Assembly (NCBI RefSeq): GCF_018691265.1 | Contig: NW_024881321.1 | Span: 13,457,387-13,521,386, forward strand | From: Tyto alba | Lineage: Eukaryota > Chordata > Aves > Strigiformes > Tytonidae | Direction of reading: 5' to 3' | Length of the DNA: 64,000 nt | In this document: positions 13,013 through 26,755 of the stretch, piece by piece | Layout: each line of letters starts with the position of its first letter | Numbering within the stretch: the first letter of the stretch is position 1 | Position numbers and translations under genes: made by a program | The notes under the pieces: model-generated | The model's database searches: none | What the model was told of the DNA's origin: nothing | Seen by the model: the letters and a program-made list of their open reading frames with translations, nothing else

Positions 13013-14178
13013 GGAATGAAAATTACTGCTCACAAGCACATTTGTTCCAGCCTGGAAAAGGCTGTAAGCCACAAACCCATTCTGGACTTAATATCCTATG
13101 CACAAAAACTGGAGAACATATTATCATCCCCTACCTAATTCCCTGAATTGTCTAGCTGCAAATTATATAAAATCATCCTGCATTGTCATTCCCATTAATT
13201 GCCAGTTTATATCTAAATGAAAATATAATTACATTTGTAATAAAAAAACATAAAATCCACTCTTAATTTAGTGCTTTAGAAATTATGTAAATACCTAAAG
13301 TAAATAACCCTGTTAATTCAAACACCTTTCATAGTAGCCTGCCCTCATGAACTAACTGGAGTGCACAGGGATGTTGAAAGAGTTTGCTATTTTCTGTTCA
13401 ATTTCAACCTTGAAAAGGTCAGTTCCAGTGAGAGAGTAACTGAGAAAATTTCCCCAAATGCAGCATTTATGGAGAGACAGACATCCACATGCATGCTGAC
13501 TCTACAGTCCAATTCTGAGAATATTCATCTACCCATACAATGCAATATGTTAAGGTTTTGTCAGAAGCACTTCTGGACCTGGCAACTCACCTACAGCTGT
13601 CATTATCCTAAATATTTCCTTACTGAGTGGCTATACAGTCACTGTTCACAAAGTGCATTATATAAGTTACTTCAAAACTGTTGCATGTATGCTATCAAAA
13701 TACCTGAATGCCACATGTTGAAAACACCTTCCAAGTTATCATGATTGTTATTGTGGTTGTCAGACATGGCTGGTTGCTCCCAGCTAACTCATGCACTGTA
13801 CACAGCACCAAACTGGCTAACAAAGGATTTGGATTTTTGAGGATAAATGCCAAGATAATATTCTGACAGCATCCCAACCCATCATCCCAAACTGTCAGGT
13901 GTAAATCCATTTATGAAAGAGAAAATTCCTTCAGTGGTCACTTCCTTGGGGGAAACATGCAATCCTGCAAAACACTGGTACTGGTAGTAAGCTGGTCCCA
14001 TTCTCCACCTATGTCTACAACAAACTGATTAACAGTAAGAAAGAAAGAAAGTCACCACATGTGGTGGCTGCTGTCCTGGTAACTAACTATCAGAGTCAGT
14101 TATCCATACTGCTTGTAATCAGGCTAAAAGTTCCTGAGGCTTCACCATCTGGAATATTTTGCATAGCATCTCTAAAAA

Positions 14179-14239
14179 GTTTTGTTTTGTTTTTTTTTTG
14201 TTTGGTTGGTTGGGGTTTTTTTTTTGTTATTTATTTTTG
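14179..14239. repeat. G/T-rich simple repeat
   Basis: The tract consists of T runs interrupted by G in TTTG, TTGG and GGGG steps. It is a degenerate (TTTG)n-type low-complexity repeat. Confidence 0.85.
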
Positions 14240-14607
14240 ACTATGGCTAGACTTTGGTCAGCAACAGTCTGGAAGTAAGCTTGTCCATTCCTTTTCCTTC
14301 AGTTGAGGTCTACAAGCAACCCAAAAATAAGGTTTCTTTTTCTTATTCTTTTTATTTTTCCTTTTATTTTTATTTTTCTTTAACCCCTAGAGTAAGCTGT
14401 ATTAGAAAATAAGTTGGAAAAACAAATACATTAACATGGAAAAATCTCAGAATGTAACAGAAATAAGAAAAGACTGTAGACAAATCTCTCTTTTGCCTGC
14501 TGTGTCTCTTCCTCATGCTTCCTCTCAGATCATCTATCTTTCAGTAGCTTGCTATATTGCAAAAAACTCTATAGAACTGACTGTCCAATGGGGAAGAAAA
14601 CAAAGAG

Positions 14608-14628
14608 AAAAAAAAAAAAAAAAAAAAA
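14608..14628. repeat. Poly-A tract, 21 bases
   Basis: This is an uninterrupted A run preceded by A/G-rich sequence. Confidence 0.9.
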
Positions 14629-16421
14629 CAACAGACCAACCTTTCCCTCCATCCCTCATATAACTTGGCTGTACCTCTGTTCCCTGCTCTACCCAGGAAA
14701 CTCCAGGTCTCTTGTGTGTCAAGTCCCATCCTCCATATCCACTTTCTTCTTCCTTCTCCTACCCAATATCCAGCTGCTCCCAGCAAAGGGGTAAACACTA
14801 TCTGTGTAGAGAGACATTCTCTTTAAAAAGGGGTAAAAACCATTTTCACCTGGGCAGAAGTGCTAAGTGCAGAGACCAGATCAATGCAAAACAGGAGCCT
14901 TTATCTCAGCTGCCTGGTTGCTATCTTTATAAAGAAACATACCATGGTGAATTGCAGCATATAAGTAAAATAGAAATAGTCTATTATAAGGCCTTTTTCA
15001 TTAAAATTTAGTCTGTAAAAGGACTCTTCTAGATTTTTATTTTTCATTACAGTGCTTTTCACATCACCATTTACTCTAGTGACTCCATCATATAACTTGT
15101 TCTAAATCTCCCACTAAACATGGTATTAAATTCACAGATCTACAAGATTACATTCTATTAAGTTATGGAGTCAATTAATTTCTTCCTTTTTTCTTTTTTT
15201 TTTTTTTTTTTGTTATCCTAATTTAATTTTTCAGGGTTTTTGAGTTGTTCATCCGTTTTTCTCAAATGTCCTTAAGTGCCATTGTAGCATAAGTTTTGCA
15301 CTGACTAATTAAGTTTTTTTTAAATCAAGATAATCACAAAGCAACTGGACCACAAGTCTAAGATTTTCTATATGTATGTGAATGGTGCTGTTCCAAATAA
15401 ATTAATAAATTGTTGGTATCTGCAGCATCAAAAACTCTGTGCCATACACAAAGTACAGCAGACCCATTTCAGCTGTTGTCTTGCACAGTAAAAACTACAG
15501 AATTATGTCCACAGACAGACTCTCACTGCTGGGTACTAGCCAGGGGGATTGAAGACAGTTTGTACATTATCCTGCAGACCAGGATAGCTTCACATTAGTG
15601 CAACATACTATGAAAAAGAAGTTTCAGTCTATAATAATGGGTATATTCACATATCTATGCAATAGTCAAGTTTACCAATTGAATCTAATTTTCCTTAGCA
15701 TAGTCAATTTGGTTCAATTAACCACTTTAATTCTGTATTTTTTTCTAGTAATTAATGCAACTGTCTGGAATACTGAGCCAGTGAACACATGTGATACTAC
15801 TGATACTTAAAATATTATGTTATTCCTGCATGTGACACAGTGTCCTGTCTCAAACTCTTGATTTAGCGATTACTGCTATGAACTTCCTCATGACCCGGAT
15901 TGCTTGGTCTGTTATTAAAAAAAAAAAAAACAGTCAACCAAACAACAACAAAATCACCTTTCCTGTAAAAAATAAACAAAACAAACAAACCAAAACTCAA
16001 CACTTAAATATGAAGATATTTTAACCTGTTTACCATAGAGATTATGTCTTTAATGTCAGTACACTTTAGCTCCAAACTTCAAACAGCTGATAACTATTCC
16101 TCTGCAGGAGACCCAATGTTTTCCTAGAAGGAGTAAATATAGTTTTCCAGCAAAACACCTCATAGAAATCTTTTGTTATTGTTGTTTTTTTCAAACCAAT
16201 TTAGCTGAATAAATAAAGCAGCTCTCATTCACAATATGCTGTATTTGATCAGGAAAATAAGAACACAGGATTTTGGAAAGACAACAAGCTTGATAACTTT
16301 TATTAGTCTCTCATGACAGTAAATTTCTGTATACATTGCCTTGCAAAGATATGATGGTATCTTAACTGAATTTGATAAACATCAGGAAAAGAGACCCCAG
16401 AGGCTCTCAAAGCTAGCCAGG

Positions 16422-16449
16422 AAAAAAAAAAAAAAAAAAAAAAAAAAAA
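16422..16449. repeat. Poly-A tract, 28 bases
   Basis: This is the longest pure A run in the window. I see no retroposed gene body upstream. It may be a simple expansion. Confidence 0.9.
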
Positions 16450-19400
16450 TTACATCTAGAAATATCATAAAACATTTCTCAGCAAAATGTTCATTTTCAT
16501 TCTTCTCTGGAGATAGGGAAACTTTGATAAATTCAAATAAAACAGATTGAGTTTAGGGGATGAACATCAAATGCTTATCCACGCTATCTTCTCTATCAGT
16601 TATCAGGAACTGCATTCTCTCCTTCTCTCACATATTCCCTCCTCCTCCCCCCTGGCATCATCACAGATGTACTCCTCTAGTAACTGTCTGAAGCAAGTAA
16701 AAATCTCTAGCTAAAAACAGCAACACACAATTTCAAATGTTTTTGGAGCTGAAGTTACACTTCATTACTAATAAAAAAAAATTCAGAGTTTATTCAGAAC
16801 TTCTGCATAAAAATCTGATGTTCACCTAAAATGTAATCCTATTCTGTAAATTACATTAATAAACAGCATAGAACACTTCTGCATTTTCAGTATGCCACAG
16901 GATTCGCTATCAAATATTCTGAATTTACAAGTCAATAGACAGTCTTCCAATCTAGCTGGTCCTTGCAGACTCAGCATGCTACTTGTAAGCCAAGCTGTTG
17001 TCCTTCTGGCTTTGTATATTGCTGCCAGCACTAAAGACAAAATTCCTCACTCAGTAGACTGGGACATGCTGGACATTCCCAGATTAAGGGAGACTTCAGA
17101 TGGTAAATTAAGTGCAGCATCAAATTAATTTACTAGCTGTAGTGCATTCATATTGTGTTCCTCGATGTTACCAGTTCTAGATACATAGGCAGTGTATATC
17201 GGTACCCACAGCCTTTACAAAAATATGGTCTGAAAAGAGAACATTAACATCCTAAAAGATGAATGAACTAGAAGACCATCCACTTTGTTCTTCCACAACT
17301 CCCCCAGCTTTACAGGGTTAACAATAGCACTAAGGGAAAAAAAAAAAAAAAATAGAAAATGAAAAAAAACAACTACAAAAAACCCAACAAACCACCTCTC
17401 AAATCACAACAGCAATGAAAAAGAAAATTAAAAAAACACAAACAATCCCCTCTTTTAATGTATCATTTTCTTTCTTTAAATGAAAGATGCAAAAGTGATC
17501 ATAAAAGAAACCAGAGGGCAGCATGTGCTATAAGTTCCATTTATTCTGTTTTTCAGAGCAAAGCTGTGCTTAAAATATCATTCTGCCTCAACTAAGCACT
17601 TCCTTTCTAAGAAAAAAAATTGAATGGAATGATAAGATGTCATTGCTTGTAGCAGTAAAAATGAACTGAACACAGAAACTCCAGAAAGCCTTCTCCAGCC
17701 TGAAGTTCCCCACATGCTGTAAATATGCATGTTGTCTTTTCTCTATATTCTGCTCTAAACTTGCCCCGCAAACCAACCGTCATCCTTGATGCCTGCAGCT
17801 CCGTTACTAGGAGAAAACACCAACATTATCACTAAGGATTTGCTACTGGATCAATTCTGTAGGTGTTGTAAATCAGCATAGCTTCAGTAACTTCAGCTAA
17901 GTGATGATGATTTACAACGCCCTGAGGATCTGGCCCTCTGTCCTTATTACTTCATTAATCTGCATATTCCTGCAACATACATCAATCTTTTTTCTAAATT
18001 ACTCTTACTTCAACCCACCTGTTATAAGTCTGATGTGGATTTATACAGAGTTCATACCATACTTTCTTACTTATTTTTTGAAGAAGCATTGCCCTGAATC
18101 TGTCCATGGTCCATAAATGATCTATATGGCTGACTGAATCAAGCCTGAGATGGTAGCTGTCGGCAGGTATGAATTCAATTTCACAAGACCAATCCATTAG
18201 TATCTAAACACTATTAATAGAGTGGAGATGGAGAAGCATATTTTTTCTATCCTAGGGAATAAGAGGTTGGCCACTCTGGTAGGAAGGTATTTGATCAGGT
18301 CTGTCAAAGCCAGAAGACCATGGTGAATAGCTTCTCATAATAATGAGTTGTTCATTCCCAAGAGAAGAGAAAGTTGGTGTCGGGAAGTATGTTTTATCAC
18401 ATTCCTTCTAGGCATCACGAAAGCTAAGAGCCCAGCAGGCTTCAGATGAGTTTTATGTATTTATATGGATAACAAGACCATCAACTGCTACACCGGACAG
18501 CATATATACTTTTTTTGTAAGAAAATAAACTCTCATATTTCAGTTCATAACTCTGCTACTAGAAATGTGGGATAGAAACAGGCTCAGTAGAGATTTTGCT
18601 ACATTTCCATTTTGGAGCATTCCTTAGTTCCCTTAATTTCCCTCTGACACTGTCTACTGTTAAAAAAGACCCTGAGGGAATACCACTGTGATCCTCCATG
18701 TCATGGCCTGAAAATCAAGGAACCCAGACAGTGAACGAAAACCTAACAGCTACATTTTATTTGCAAATTTATTTTTGAAAAATAGTGTTGCGTTGATTCC
18801 AAGTTTAAAGTGAAGCACCAATAACCCACATCAAATTTATTATGTGGGCATTTAAACACCTCCATAGTCCTCTGAAAGTATCACTAACATGGAAGAAATA
18901 GTTTAGATGGAGTTAGAAGAACTATTTTTTCTGCCTAAAACGTGATGTTTTTCTAAAAGCAGATGTCCTCAAAAGCATTCTCTGCAGAAATATGCAATGG
19001 TTATCTTTAACAAGTCAGCATTTTTTAAAATGTTACAATACTGTAGATCTCAAATGGTATTTTTCATAAACTTAAAATAGAATGAACTGAAACCTTACAT
19101 ACCATACTTTATTAACAAGCCCAGGCTTTTAAATAGCATGTCCAACCATAGGAGGTATTTAAGGAGGTACATAAGATATCATACACTATATGAATTAATA
19201 TTAAAATTGGCTTGGAGGAGGATATGATTATATCAGGCTGAGAGCACTAAGGGAAAGAAAAAATGTAGTTTGGATAGGCTAAAAAAGGACTCTCAGTCAG
19301 TAGCAGCAAAGGTTTCCTACACAGATCTAAGTGTTGGGCAGAGTGTAAGGAATGGGATTGTCTCTCACATTTTCACTGAAATAACTAGCTCCAAGAGAAG

Positions 19401-20357
19401 AAGAGTTAAAGGTGACCATGCTGTAATTGAGCTAATGTTAAATGTACATATGTGTTACATACCTAGGGAACGGGAATCAATGGAGTGTACAGTTTAAATA
19501 AAACTCACACCTTGATGATTTCTTAAGGGTTATTTCATCACAGTTCTAATAGGTAAGTATATACAACTTCTTAGTCATCTCCTCTTCAAAATGTATTTTG
19601 GGCTACAAAAGGATATCTTACTCATCAAGTAAAATTCTCTTCAATAATAAGGAATACAGTAATAAATGCCTGCCTGACTTCTGTAGGATCAGGATAAATT
19701 TTAAAGGGCCACTAATTCATGCAAACAATTACACCTATCATTCTGTATCACTGCAGTGTTATTGTTAACCTCATAAATTGAAGTCAAAAAAGAAATAGTG
19801 AACAAATTACTATGATCTCCCATTTGCTAATATGGAGCCATCAGTAAGATACTACTTTTAATAATTTTTCCTACAGTTTCTGGAAGAAAGGTAGTTGATA
19901 AATGTTCTGATTTTCCCCTAAATATTTCCATCTTGATAGGTTTACTATTGCTATTCTCTCTATCTACACATTGTACATCAAGGAGAAATCTCGTTATCGT
20001 GTCTATTCCGAATGCTTATCTTCAGTCAAGCCACCCACCATTGCTACTTCCATCCTTTAGAAAATAGTATTTCTTGGGATTTATTGACTATTCTGTAGAC
20101 ATGCACTAAGTTTGAATCTCCCACTGAGTTTCAGGAAAATTGCATGGGTCTTCAGAGAATAAATATTAAGTGGATTTCAGTCACAGCAATATCAAGACAC
20201 TTGTTAGATTAAATGAGAGTACACGAGGCAAATGAATGGGTGAGCCACTTAAAATTTCAACAGATTTCCATGCTGTAATTCCTCTTCCTACCTCCTTTCT
20301 TCTCTACTCCTATTTCAAAATCATAACTAGCTTGTTTGTTACATCTTCAGTCTTACC

Positions 20358-20381
20358 AAAAAAAAAAAAAAAAAAAAAAAA
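20358..20381. repeat. Poly-A tract, 24 bases
   Basis: This is an uninterrupted A run in pyrimidine-rich surroundings. Confidence 0.9.
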
Positions 20382-21790
20382 TACTGCTACCTGATTCCCT
20401 TCTAGCTACAATATTCCAATTTTCCTACTACATTTCCTATCTCCTCAGCCCCAGGCTTCTTATCTGAAGTCACTACATACTCCACTAGTAAACTATCACT
20501 TGCTCATCACCTGCTGTGAATCACAAAGTCACTGCAGAAACTAATTAGGGACCTATAGCTGGCAGGAAGCAGTAACTGCTTTCTGCAGCTCCTTGCCCCA
20601 AAATAAGAGTCAGACAGAACATACCCTGCTAGTGAGCTTCTATGCAGTACGTGCAATTAGCATTCACTGGTCAGTGCCCATTGCTTTTCATGATGACCGT
20701 TCACCATTGGGAGAAAAAGGTCACTGCCAGCCACTGACTGGCAACTGCTGTGTGCAGAAATGGGTCAGCAATGATCTCTTACCACAGGATAAGAGGTCAT
20801 TGTGTGTCCCAATTTGAAAACAGCAAATCCTGCAATAATGGCAGGTGGCACTGATGGGTTGCAGCATGATAAATCCAGTTTGCAGCACCTGATCAGCTTA
20901 CAGTAGTGAAATACCTACTTTTGTCATGATAGACATCATTATTGATAGTACTAATCAGTTACTGCCAAAGCCAGGAACAGTGTAGTACCAGATAACAATA
21001 AGTAGTAACTTTTGTAAATATATGGAGTGCCCGCTAGTCAAGGCTAAATAATTAACTCTTTTGAACCAATGAAGATTTATCAGCCCTTTACCTCTTTTTG
21101 CCATCTTCTGATACTCCATGCCCAAGTTTTCCTCTTACGTTTTGCTATAGTATCCTTCCACTCTATTCCTACTCTTTAGTAATGCAACATAATTTTCCAG
21201 GTGCATATCTTTCTATCTGCAATAACCACAACAGCTGCATTTCCCAAGCCCTTCTCTTCTTTTCTCCACCTATGGATGGTACCCAGCCTGTGACCTCTCT
21301 AAAAGTTGTTCAGCAGATAAACTGGAGCAGCCGCCACAGAGAACTGCTACCCAGGCAATGATTACTTGCTACTTCACTGCCTTTTCCTTTCCTGCAAACT
21401 CGAGAGGTGGTAGCCTTGGTTTATGGCAAGGAGAAGAAAGGCTAAAGAAATTACTTGATGTGTCACATGAAGTATTGGTTACTAGGGGTTGGTTTAGAGA
21501 TGTAGTCTTTTCTAAGGCTGATTTCTTTAGAATCTAGATAATAATAGACATGGTTGTTGTGGAGGGTTTTTTCCCTCCTTGCTTTTCAGGTTATATCACA
21601 GATTTTTGGCAAGGTCCTATCTAAGCAGTCTTACTTTAAAAAAAGAACTGGTAAAAAAAGATCTTAAATCAGATCATAAAGTTCTGGAAAAATACATGCC
21701 CCAATTTCCCACTGTTTTGCATCTCACATACTATGCTCTTATCCACCATTTTTAATCCAAACATCTTACCGAGGTCATCAGCTTGATTCA

Positions 21791-21905
21791 TACTTTACAG
21801 ATGTAGAAAATGGAATATGAAGTGAATGGATGCTCAGTAAGATAGTTTCAGAGCCACGAATGAATAACAGTGCTTTGAATCCCCTTCCAGTGTACTGTGC
21901 ATGCA
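21791..21905 (-). mobile_element. Antisense MIR-like (CORE-SINE-type) remnant
   Basis: On the plus strand, ACTTTACAGATGTAGAAAAT matches the usual 'ttttacagatggggaaact'. It is followed by AGTGAATGGATGCTCAGTAA, then CAGAGCCACGAATGAATAAC (usual 'cagagccaggaat...gaac'), then CCCCTTCCAGTGTACTGTGC (usual 'cccagtccagtgcactatcc'). The co-linear order over about 115 bp supports an old antisense MIR-type SINE. The subfamily is not determinable by eye. Confidence 0.55.
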
Positions 21906-22571
21906 ATAATAAAGAGCTGTGGAGATGGCTGTGAAATGACAGAATCACCCCAGTTCAAGCGATTATATAGAAAAGTTTGAAAAGAAGTGGAAAATCAGTC
22001 CCTGGATGAAACATAAAGCAAGTAGATAAACCAAATGTACCTTTCTCCTTTATTAACTTTCTTAATGAGGTTATATCTGACTATCAGGAACTCTAACGAG
22101 ACCAACAACCATCTATTTTAAATGCCAAGCAAATGCCTGTTAAGCAATAGACTCCCTCTTTGTACGCTGATGCTCTAGAATCCTAATAGTAACTGACAAG
22201 ACTTCCCCATCTGGACTCCTTTTTTTTTTTTTTTTTTTAACTTTGCATTTTGAGTATGTGACAAAGTGCTGCGCAAGGGATTGCCTTTACAAGCAGAGCT
22301 GTATGTTTTTTTAAAACGGGTGAACAGCATTGTAATAACATATGTGGAAAGATCAAAATGCAATTTCTTTTTATTATTCCTATTATTGCATTCCCCTACA
22401 CAATGGCAACCTCTTCAGAGACCTCATCTGCAACATAATATTGATTTAATGCGCCACTTCATATGCCTGCCACGTCCTCAGATTAAAGATTTAAATTAAT
22501 ATGACAAGTGAACACTAAGAAATTCAACAAATCACCAGATAGGCTTATCCATACAGGGTACATTTTATAGT

Positions 22572-22604
<33 letters not shown>

Positions 22605-24137
22605 CCCCACCCCAGCAGCTACAGTTTAGGCATAGGCCTGATTTAATTTTCTTGATTGATCTTGAGATCTTTGAGTGCAAATTCATTATTCTCTTATTAA
22701 CTATTATCATTATTGGAATTTATAAGGAACTTATAAACCTATTAAACTGGTCTTAAATGTTGCAATCTATTTATTGAACACATGAGCAATGAAAAATTAA
22801 TTATTAAACAACCACCACAGGAAAACACCAGTGGCCTTGTCACCTCAGAGCTAGATTGATAGCATGTTACCTTCTGGAGAGTGGGGCCCTGCGACACTCA
22901 AATATAAACCTTGGAAGGGTAATGCTAAGTATGTCACAGCATAAGTCACATTTTTAATTTAATGTTTTATTAAATGTTAGATGGAATAAATTTATCCAAG
23001 CCTCACAGACTCTGTCTTAATAAATGAATTGGCACTCTTTCAGATGTAAAAAATGGTCACAGCTTCTCAAGGGCATCAGAAACCCTGAAGCATAAGACAC
23101 CAGTAAATACAAAGAGCAAAGGCAGCATGGACAGTGATGTATTTGCAAGCACTGCGGGTGAGCCAACACTTTCAAAATGCTGAGGCTAACAAAACAAGGG
23201 CAGTGAACTCCCAAAATGGGAAAAGCACCTGCAGTAAGAAGCTGTGCTTGAGTGCTGTTGCACGAACATGTCCACTACTGAAAAAAAGTGGGAAAGGGTA
23301 TGGGTTTATCACCCTCCTGCTACTATATTTCAGGATCTGTTTGTACGTTTAAAATTTCATGAGCAGTATTAATAATTTATTTTTCTCCTGTCCTTTAATT
23401 TTCTAAGGCTAGACTTTGAAAACAAAAGGCAGGGAGATGATATATTCTCTTCCTTCTCTGCAGTTATCAACAGCACCTTCACTTACATTTCCCTGTAGAA
23501 CTGCTGTCATTAGTAATACATAATTTGGCTAGGAAAAATGGTTACAAGTTCCTCAGTCAAAACCAATATGCCCCTGCCCTGGCACATCTCTCCAGAGACA
23601 TCCTAAGATTTCCGCAAGTGGCTCCATTTCGAAAACATTTGGCTTACATAAGGCAGGACAGCTCAACACTACCACTCAAGCAATGAAAGCCTTTCACAGC
23701 ATAATCAAGCCATACTATGTATTTCCACAGACACTAAATGATTGTAAATGGCTGTTAAAACTGCCAGAAAAGTCCCTTTCCCCCCACTGTCAAATAAAAG
23801 TAAAAAATTAGCATGCTTTTTTTCTAGAACTCTTAAATGTTCATGTTCACTAGCTATCCATCTCACATTGCCACACGTTACACTGTTAGCCAGTATAAGA
23901 ACAACAGGTTCCCATAAGTAACATGCAAAACCACAAAGAGCAGTGAGTTATGATAAAACCATCTTCTCTTGCAGTCTCTGCTTCTTGAATCCGTGCAGCT
24001 GGCATCATCCTGCTGAATGTAAAAGGGTGTTTGAATAAGAAGGTAAAAAGGAAAAGGACCCTGAAACTTCCTTTGAGCCTGGCATTTTTCCACTGTCTGG
24101 AGATGGCCTGCTCATGGGAAGTGGTGAATTAATTCCT
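21906..24137. other. AT-rich gene-free DNA
   Basis: It includes a 19-base T run at 22220-22238 and an A/C-rich (CAAA)n-like tract at 22572-22607. No gene was recognised. Confidence 0.6.
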
Positions 24138-24301
24138 TAGCTTGCTTTGCTTGTGTGCACACCTTTTGCTTTACTTCTTAAACTGTCTTTATCTCAACCC
24201 ACAAGTTTTTGCACTTTAACCCTTCCAATTCACTTCCCCATCCCACTGAGTGAGCAAGTGGCTGTGTGGGGCTGTGCTGCCTTCCAGGGTTAAACCACAA
24301 C
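24138..24301 (+). mobile_element. Degenerate 3' fragment of an endogenous retroviral LTR
   Basis: This segment aligns by eye with the 3' third of the solo LTR at 44.4-44.9 kb. The shared landmarks are a TTAAACTGT polyadenylation-region phrase (here CTTAAACTGT), then TTTATCTCAACCC, then a C-rich then G-rich stretch, GGGGCTGTGCTGCC versus GGGGCATTTAGCTGCTG, and a final AAACCACAAC versus AAACTATGACA. It lacks the U3 region with TATA box and has diverged markedly, so it is an older, 5'-truncated relative of the other copy. No retroviral coding sequence adjoins it. Confidence 0.65.
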
Positions 24302-24334
24302 TAGTTTTTAATTATTCTTGTAACAGGTAAAAAT

Positions 24335-24386
24335 TTGTTTTGTTTTGGTTTGGTTTGTTTGTTTGTTTTTGTTTTTGTTGTTTTTA
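24335..24386. repeat. (GTTT)n-type simple repeat
   Basis: TTTG, TTTTG and TTGG units repeat over about 50 bp immediately downstream of the LTR fragment. Confidence 0.85.
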
Positions 24387-26755
24387 AAATGGCCACTTTC
24401 ACTTCACAAGTGGTTTTGTTCTTTGTACTTTAGTACCAAATCACCCTTCCTTGGTGGTGGGACAGAATATAAACTGAATTTTAAAGAAAGTTCATTCAGC
24501 AAAAATCCTTCTAGACACAGTTTCAGCTACTAAGAGAAACCAGTTGCTTTAGTACTTCTATGAAACTACTGCATTTCAAATGCATTTTTGAGGTATATTT
24601 CTTTGTAACTCAGGCATATAAAACTGTTAATGCTTTTAAGCAAGAGTGTGTACATAAGCAAATAAAGACGTTTAGTACATATGGTATAAGAAAGCAGAAA
24701 ATCGAGAACAACATAAGTAGACCAAAATGTTCCAGCTGCATCTAAACTTACCCTTCTGGAACGTGACTCCTTCTTCTGCCCAGTCCATGTGCCCTGATTT
24801 CCTTTCCAGGATTATCAGGACACTGACATGAGGGATATGGCAGATGTCCTTCTGTTGCCAAAATACAAAAATTTGCATCCTGTTAAGAACGTGCTCCCTG
24901 ACTTGGACATTTGCAGGGCTGATATGTCCAGGGCTACAGATATATTCATAGTGTCTAGCTCCTGCTCCAGAGTGAAGAGAAATTTGATAGTGGTAGAATG
25001 AAGGGGCTTATCTCTTTACTCCAGAAAGAAGAAAATAGTGACTGATTGCAGCAGCTGTAACCCAAGGATACACTCTCAATCCAATATATCTGAATACTCT
25101 ATTAAGATGTCAAAAAAAGTATGGGAAGTGAAGCAGGGAAAGGTCTTTTTCTAGTGCTTTTAACATTTAGTACTTTTTCTAGAACTGTAAAAATCTCAAT
25201 ATTCAGTAGTTATAAAGCTCACATTGCTAAATATGTGACACTGCAATGTGTGTTAATTCACTTTTTCTCTATCAAGGGGCAAAATTTATGATCCTGTCTA
25301 AAGAAAACTATAGCTATCAGATATCAAATATATCCCGTGCCTTTTCTGTAGCCAACCAAAAGATCGCACATTCTTGTTGAGTAGGATAAATGGCCATATA
25401 AATTTATTTCAGTATTTTCAGGCAGAAGATAACTTGCCTAAATATTTTTCTTGCCTCTTATCAAATAAAAGAATTGAAGCTGAAATTTGCACTTCTCTGC
25501 TCATAAACAGGTATCCACATGAAGCCTTCTGTCCAGTAAGATCCGACACTCTTGTAATAACTGGCTTAGGGTGCTCAATTTCATTTACAATATAATATGT
25601 ACAGTACCATTATGTCTACAACATCTGGCCCAGGTCAAATCTAAACCTAAATCTAAAATATGATGCAATTTAGGAAACCCTCATACTGTCAAGAATGTAT
25701 TGCTCTACTCCAATATTGTGTACTTCTGTAAAAGTAGCCACTAGATGCAGACTAATATCAGACTATCTGTATTACCAGTATTTACAAATGAATCTACAAC
25801 CTATGACTGACACATTAGCTTTATCAAAACCAAGGATATGAACTTTCAAAACTTTATCAACTGAGCCAATTTACAGTGAGTCAGCAAAGTGAACATCCAT
25901 CAAATAGAACAGCAAGTGAAATAATGGCTCTACCAATTTTAACAGAAGAATTTGCGTCCCATTTCTCCCCAAACCACAGTTCTTTTTTTATAAGGTGTAT
26001 AATAATGACAATATTTAATAGAAAATTTTTCAGACATATATGGATCTCAATAGATGATTACATGTTAAATGTTTTTATCCTACACAACCAAAGGTAACAG
26101 ATGGATAGGTAGAAAGGTAAATGGATAGATACAAAGCATTAGTATGTGTGTGCATATATGTCCGTGCATGACTAGAAAGCTCCTTGGCAATCCCATTAAA
26201 TGCCAGAAAGACTTCTAAATGGATGTTTAATACAAATTAAAAAATCGAAAGTCTGTGACATGTAAGATGTCTGTCCTTTAGTAACCTTTGGTTTTGAGGA
26301 TGAAAAATTGAGATTTGCCATCCACTAGTACAGTGACTAATGAGCTAATAAATTTACACACAGATGAATGTAGAATTCTTGATTTCTCTTTAAAAAGGTG
26401 CCTACACACAAATGAATTATTTTAATCAAAAACAGAAGAGCCATAAATACTATGAAAGGACTACATTTTCAAGAGCTCTACCCAATCCTTATGAACATAA
26501 ATGAGACTGTTTACTGTAGCACCATTACCTCTGAGTATAAATACTTGCTTTTACTAAAAGCAAACATTTTTTAAACAAGTTAATTCCCCAAAGTTCCGTG
26601 TATTATAAATGCTTTCACACATAGAAATCATGGGGATTATAGATAATGTCCATGTTATGGTATGAAAGAATTATTATCCTTGGTGACTGTCAGCAGGTAA
26701 TTCCATTCTCCTTTCTCTACTTTGCCTTCCTATTCTTCGTCTATGAATCCTATTT
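24387..26755. other. AT-rich gene-free DNA
   Basis: A short imperfect GGATAG/GATA-type stretch occurs at 26100-26132. Nothing else is recognisable, and no gene is supported. Confidence 0.6.

Larger units (their letters stand above)
13013..21790. other. Long AT-rich gene-free region with many A/T tracts
   Basis: The region contains many homopolymer tracts, for example A21 at 14608-14628, T18 at 15194-15211, A28 at 16422-16449, A16 at 17337-17352 and A24 at 20358-20381. It also holds the G/T-rich tract at 14179-14239, a T-rich stretch at 14332-14382, and A/C-rich stretches near 15910-16000 and 17337-17445. The open frames present are short, often begin at near-cognate codons, and show no recognisable domains. 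One ATG-initiated short frame (16976-17128) has a hydrophobic N-terminus. I do not call it a gene. Confidence 0.55.

Noticed and set aside
13361..13744. 127-codon open frame, plus strand
   Set aside because: It opens at GTG and no family or motif is recognisable. Frames of this length are expected in 64 kb of AT-rich DNA.
16341..16449. Poly-A tract as the tail of a processed pseudogene
   Set aside because: The upstream sequence contains no recognisable coding remnant, no polyadenylation signal at the right spacing, and no flanking duplication.
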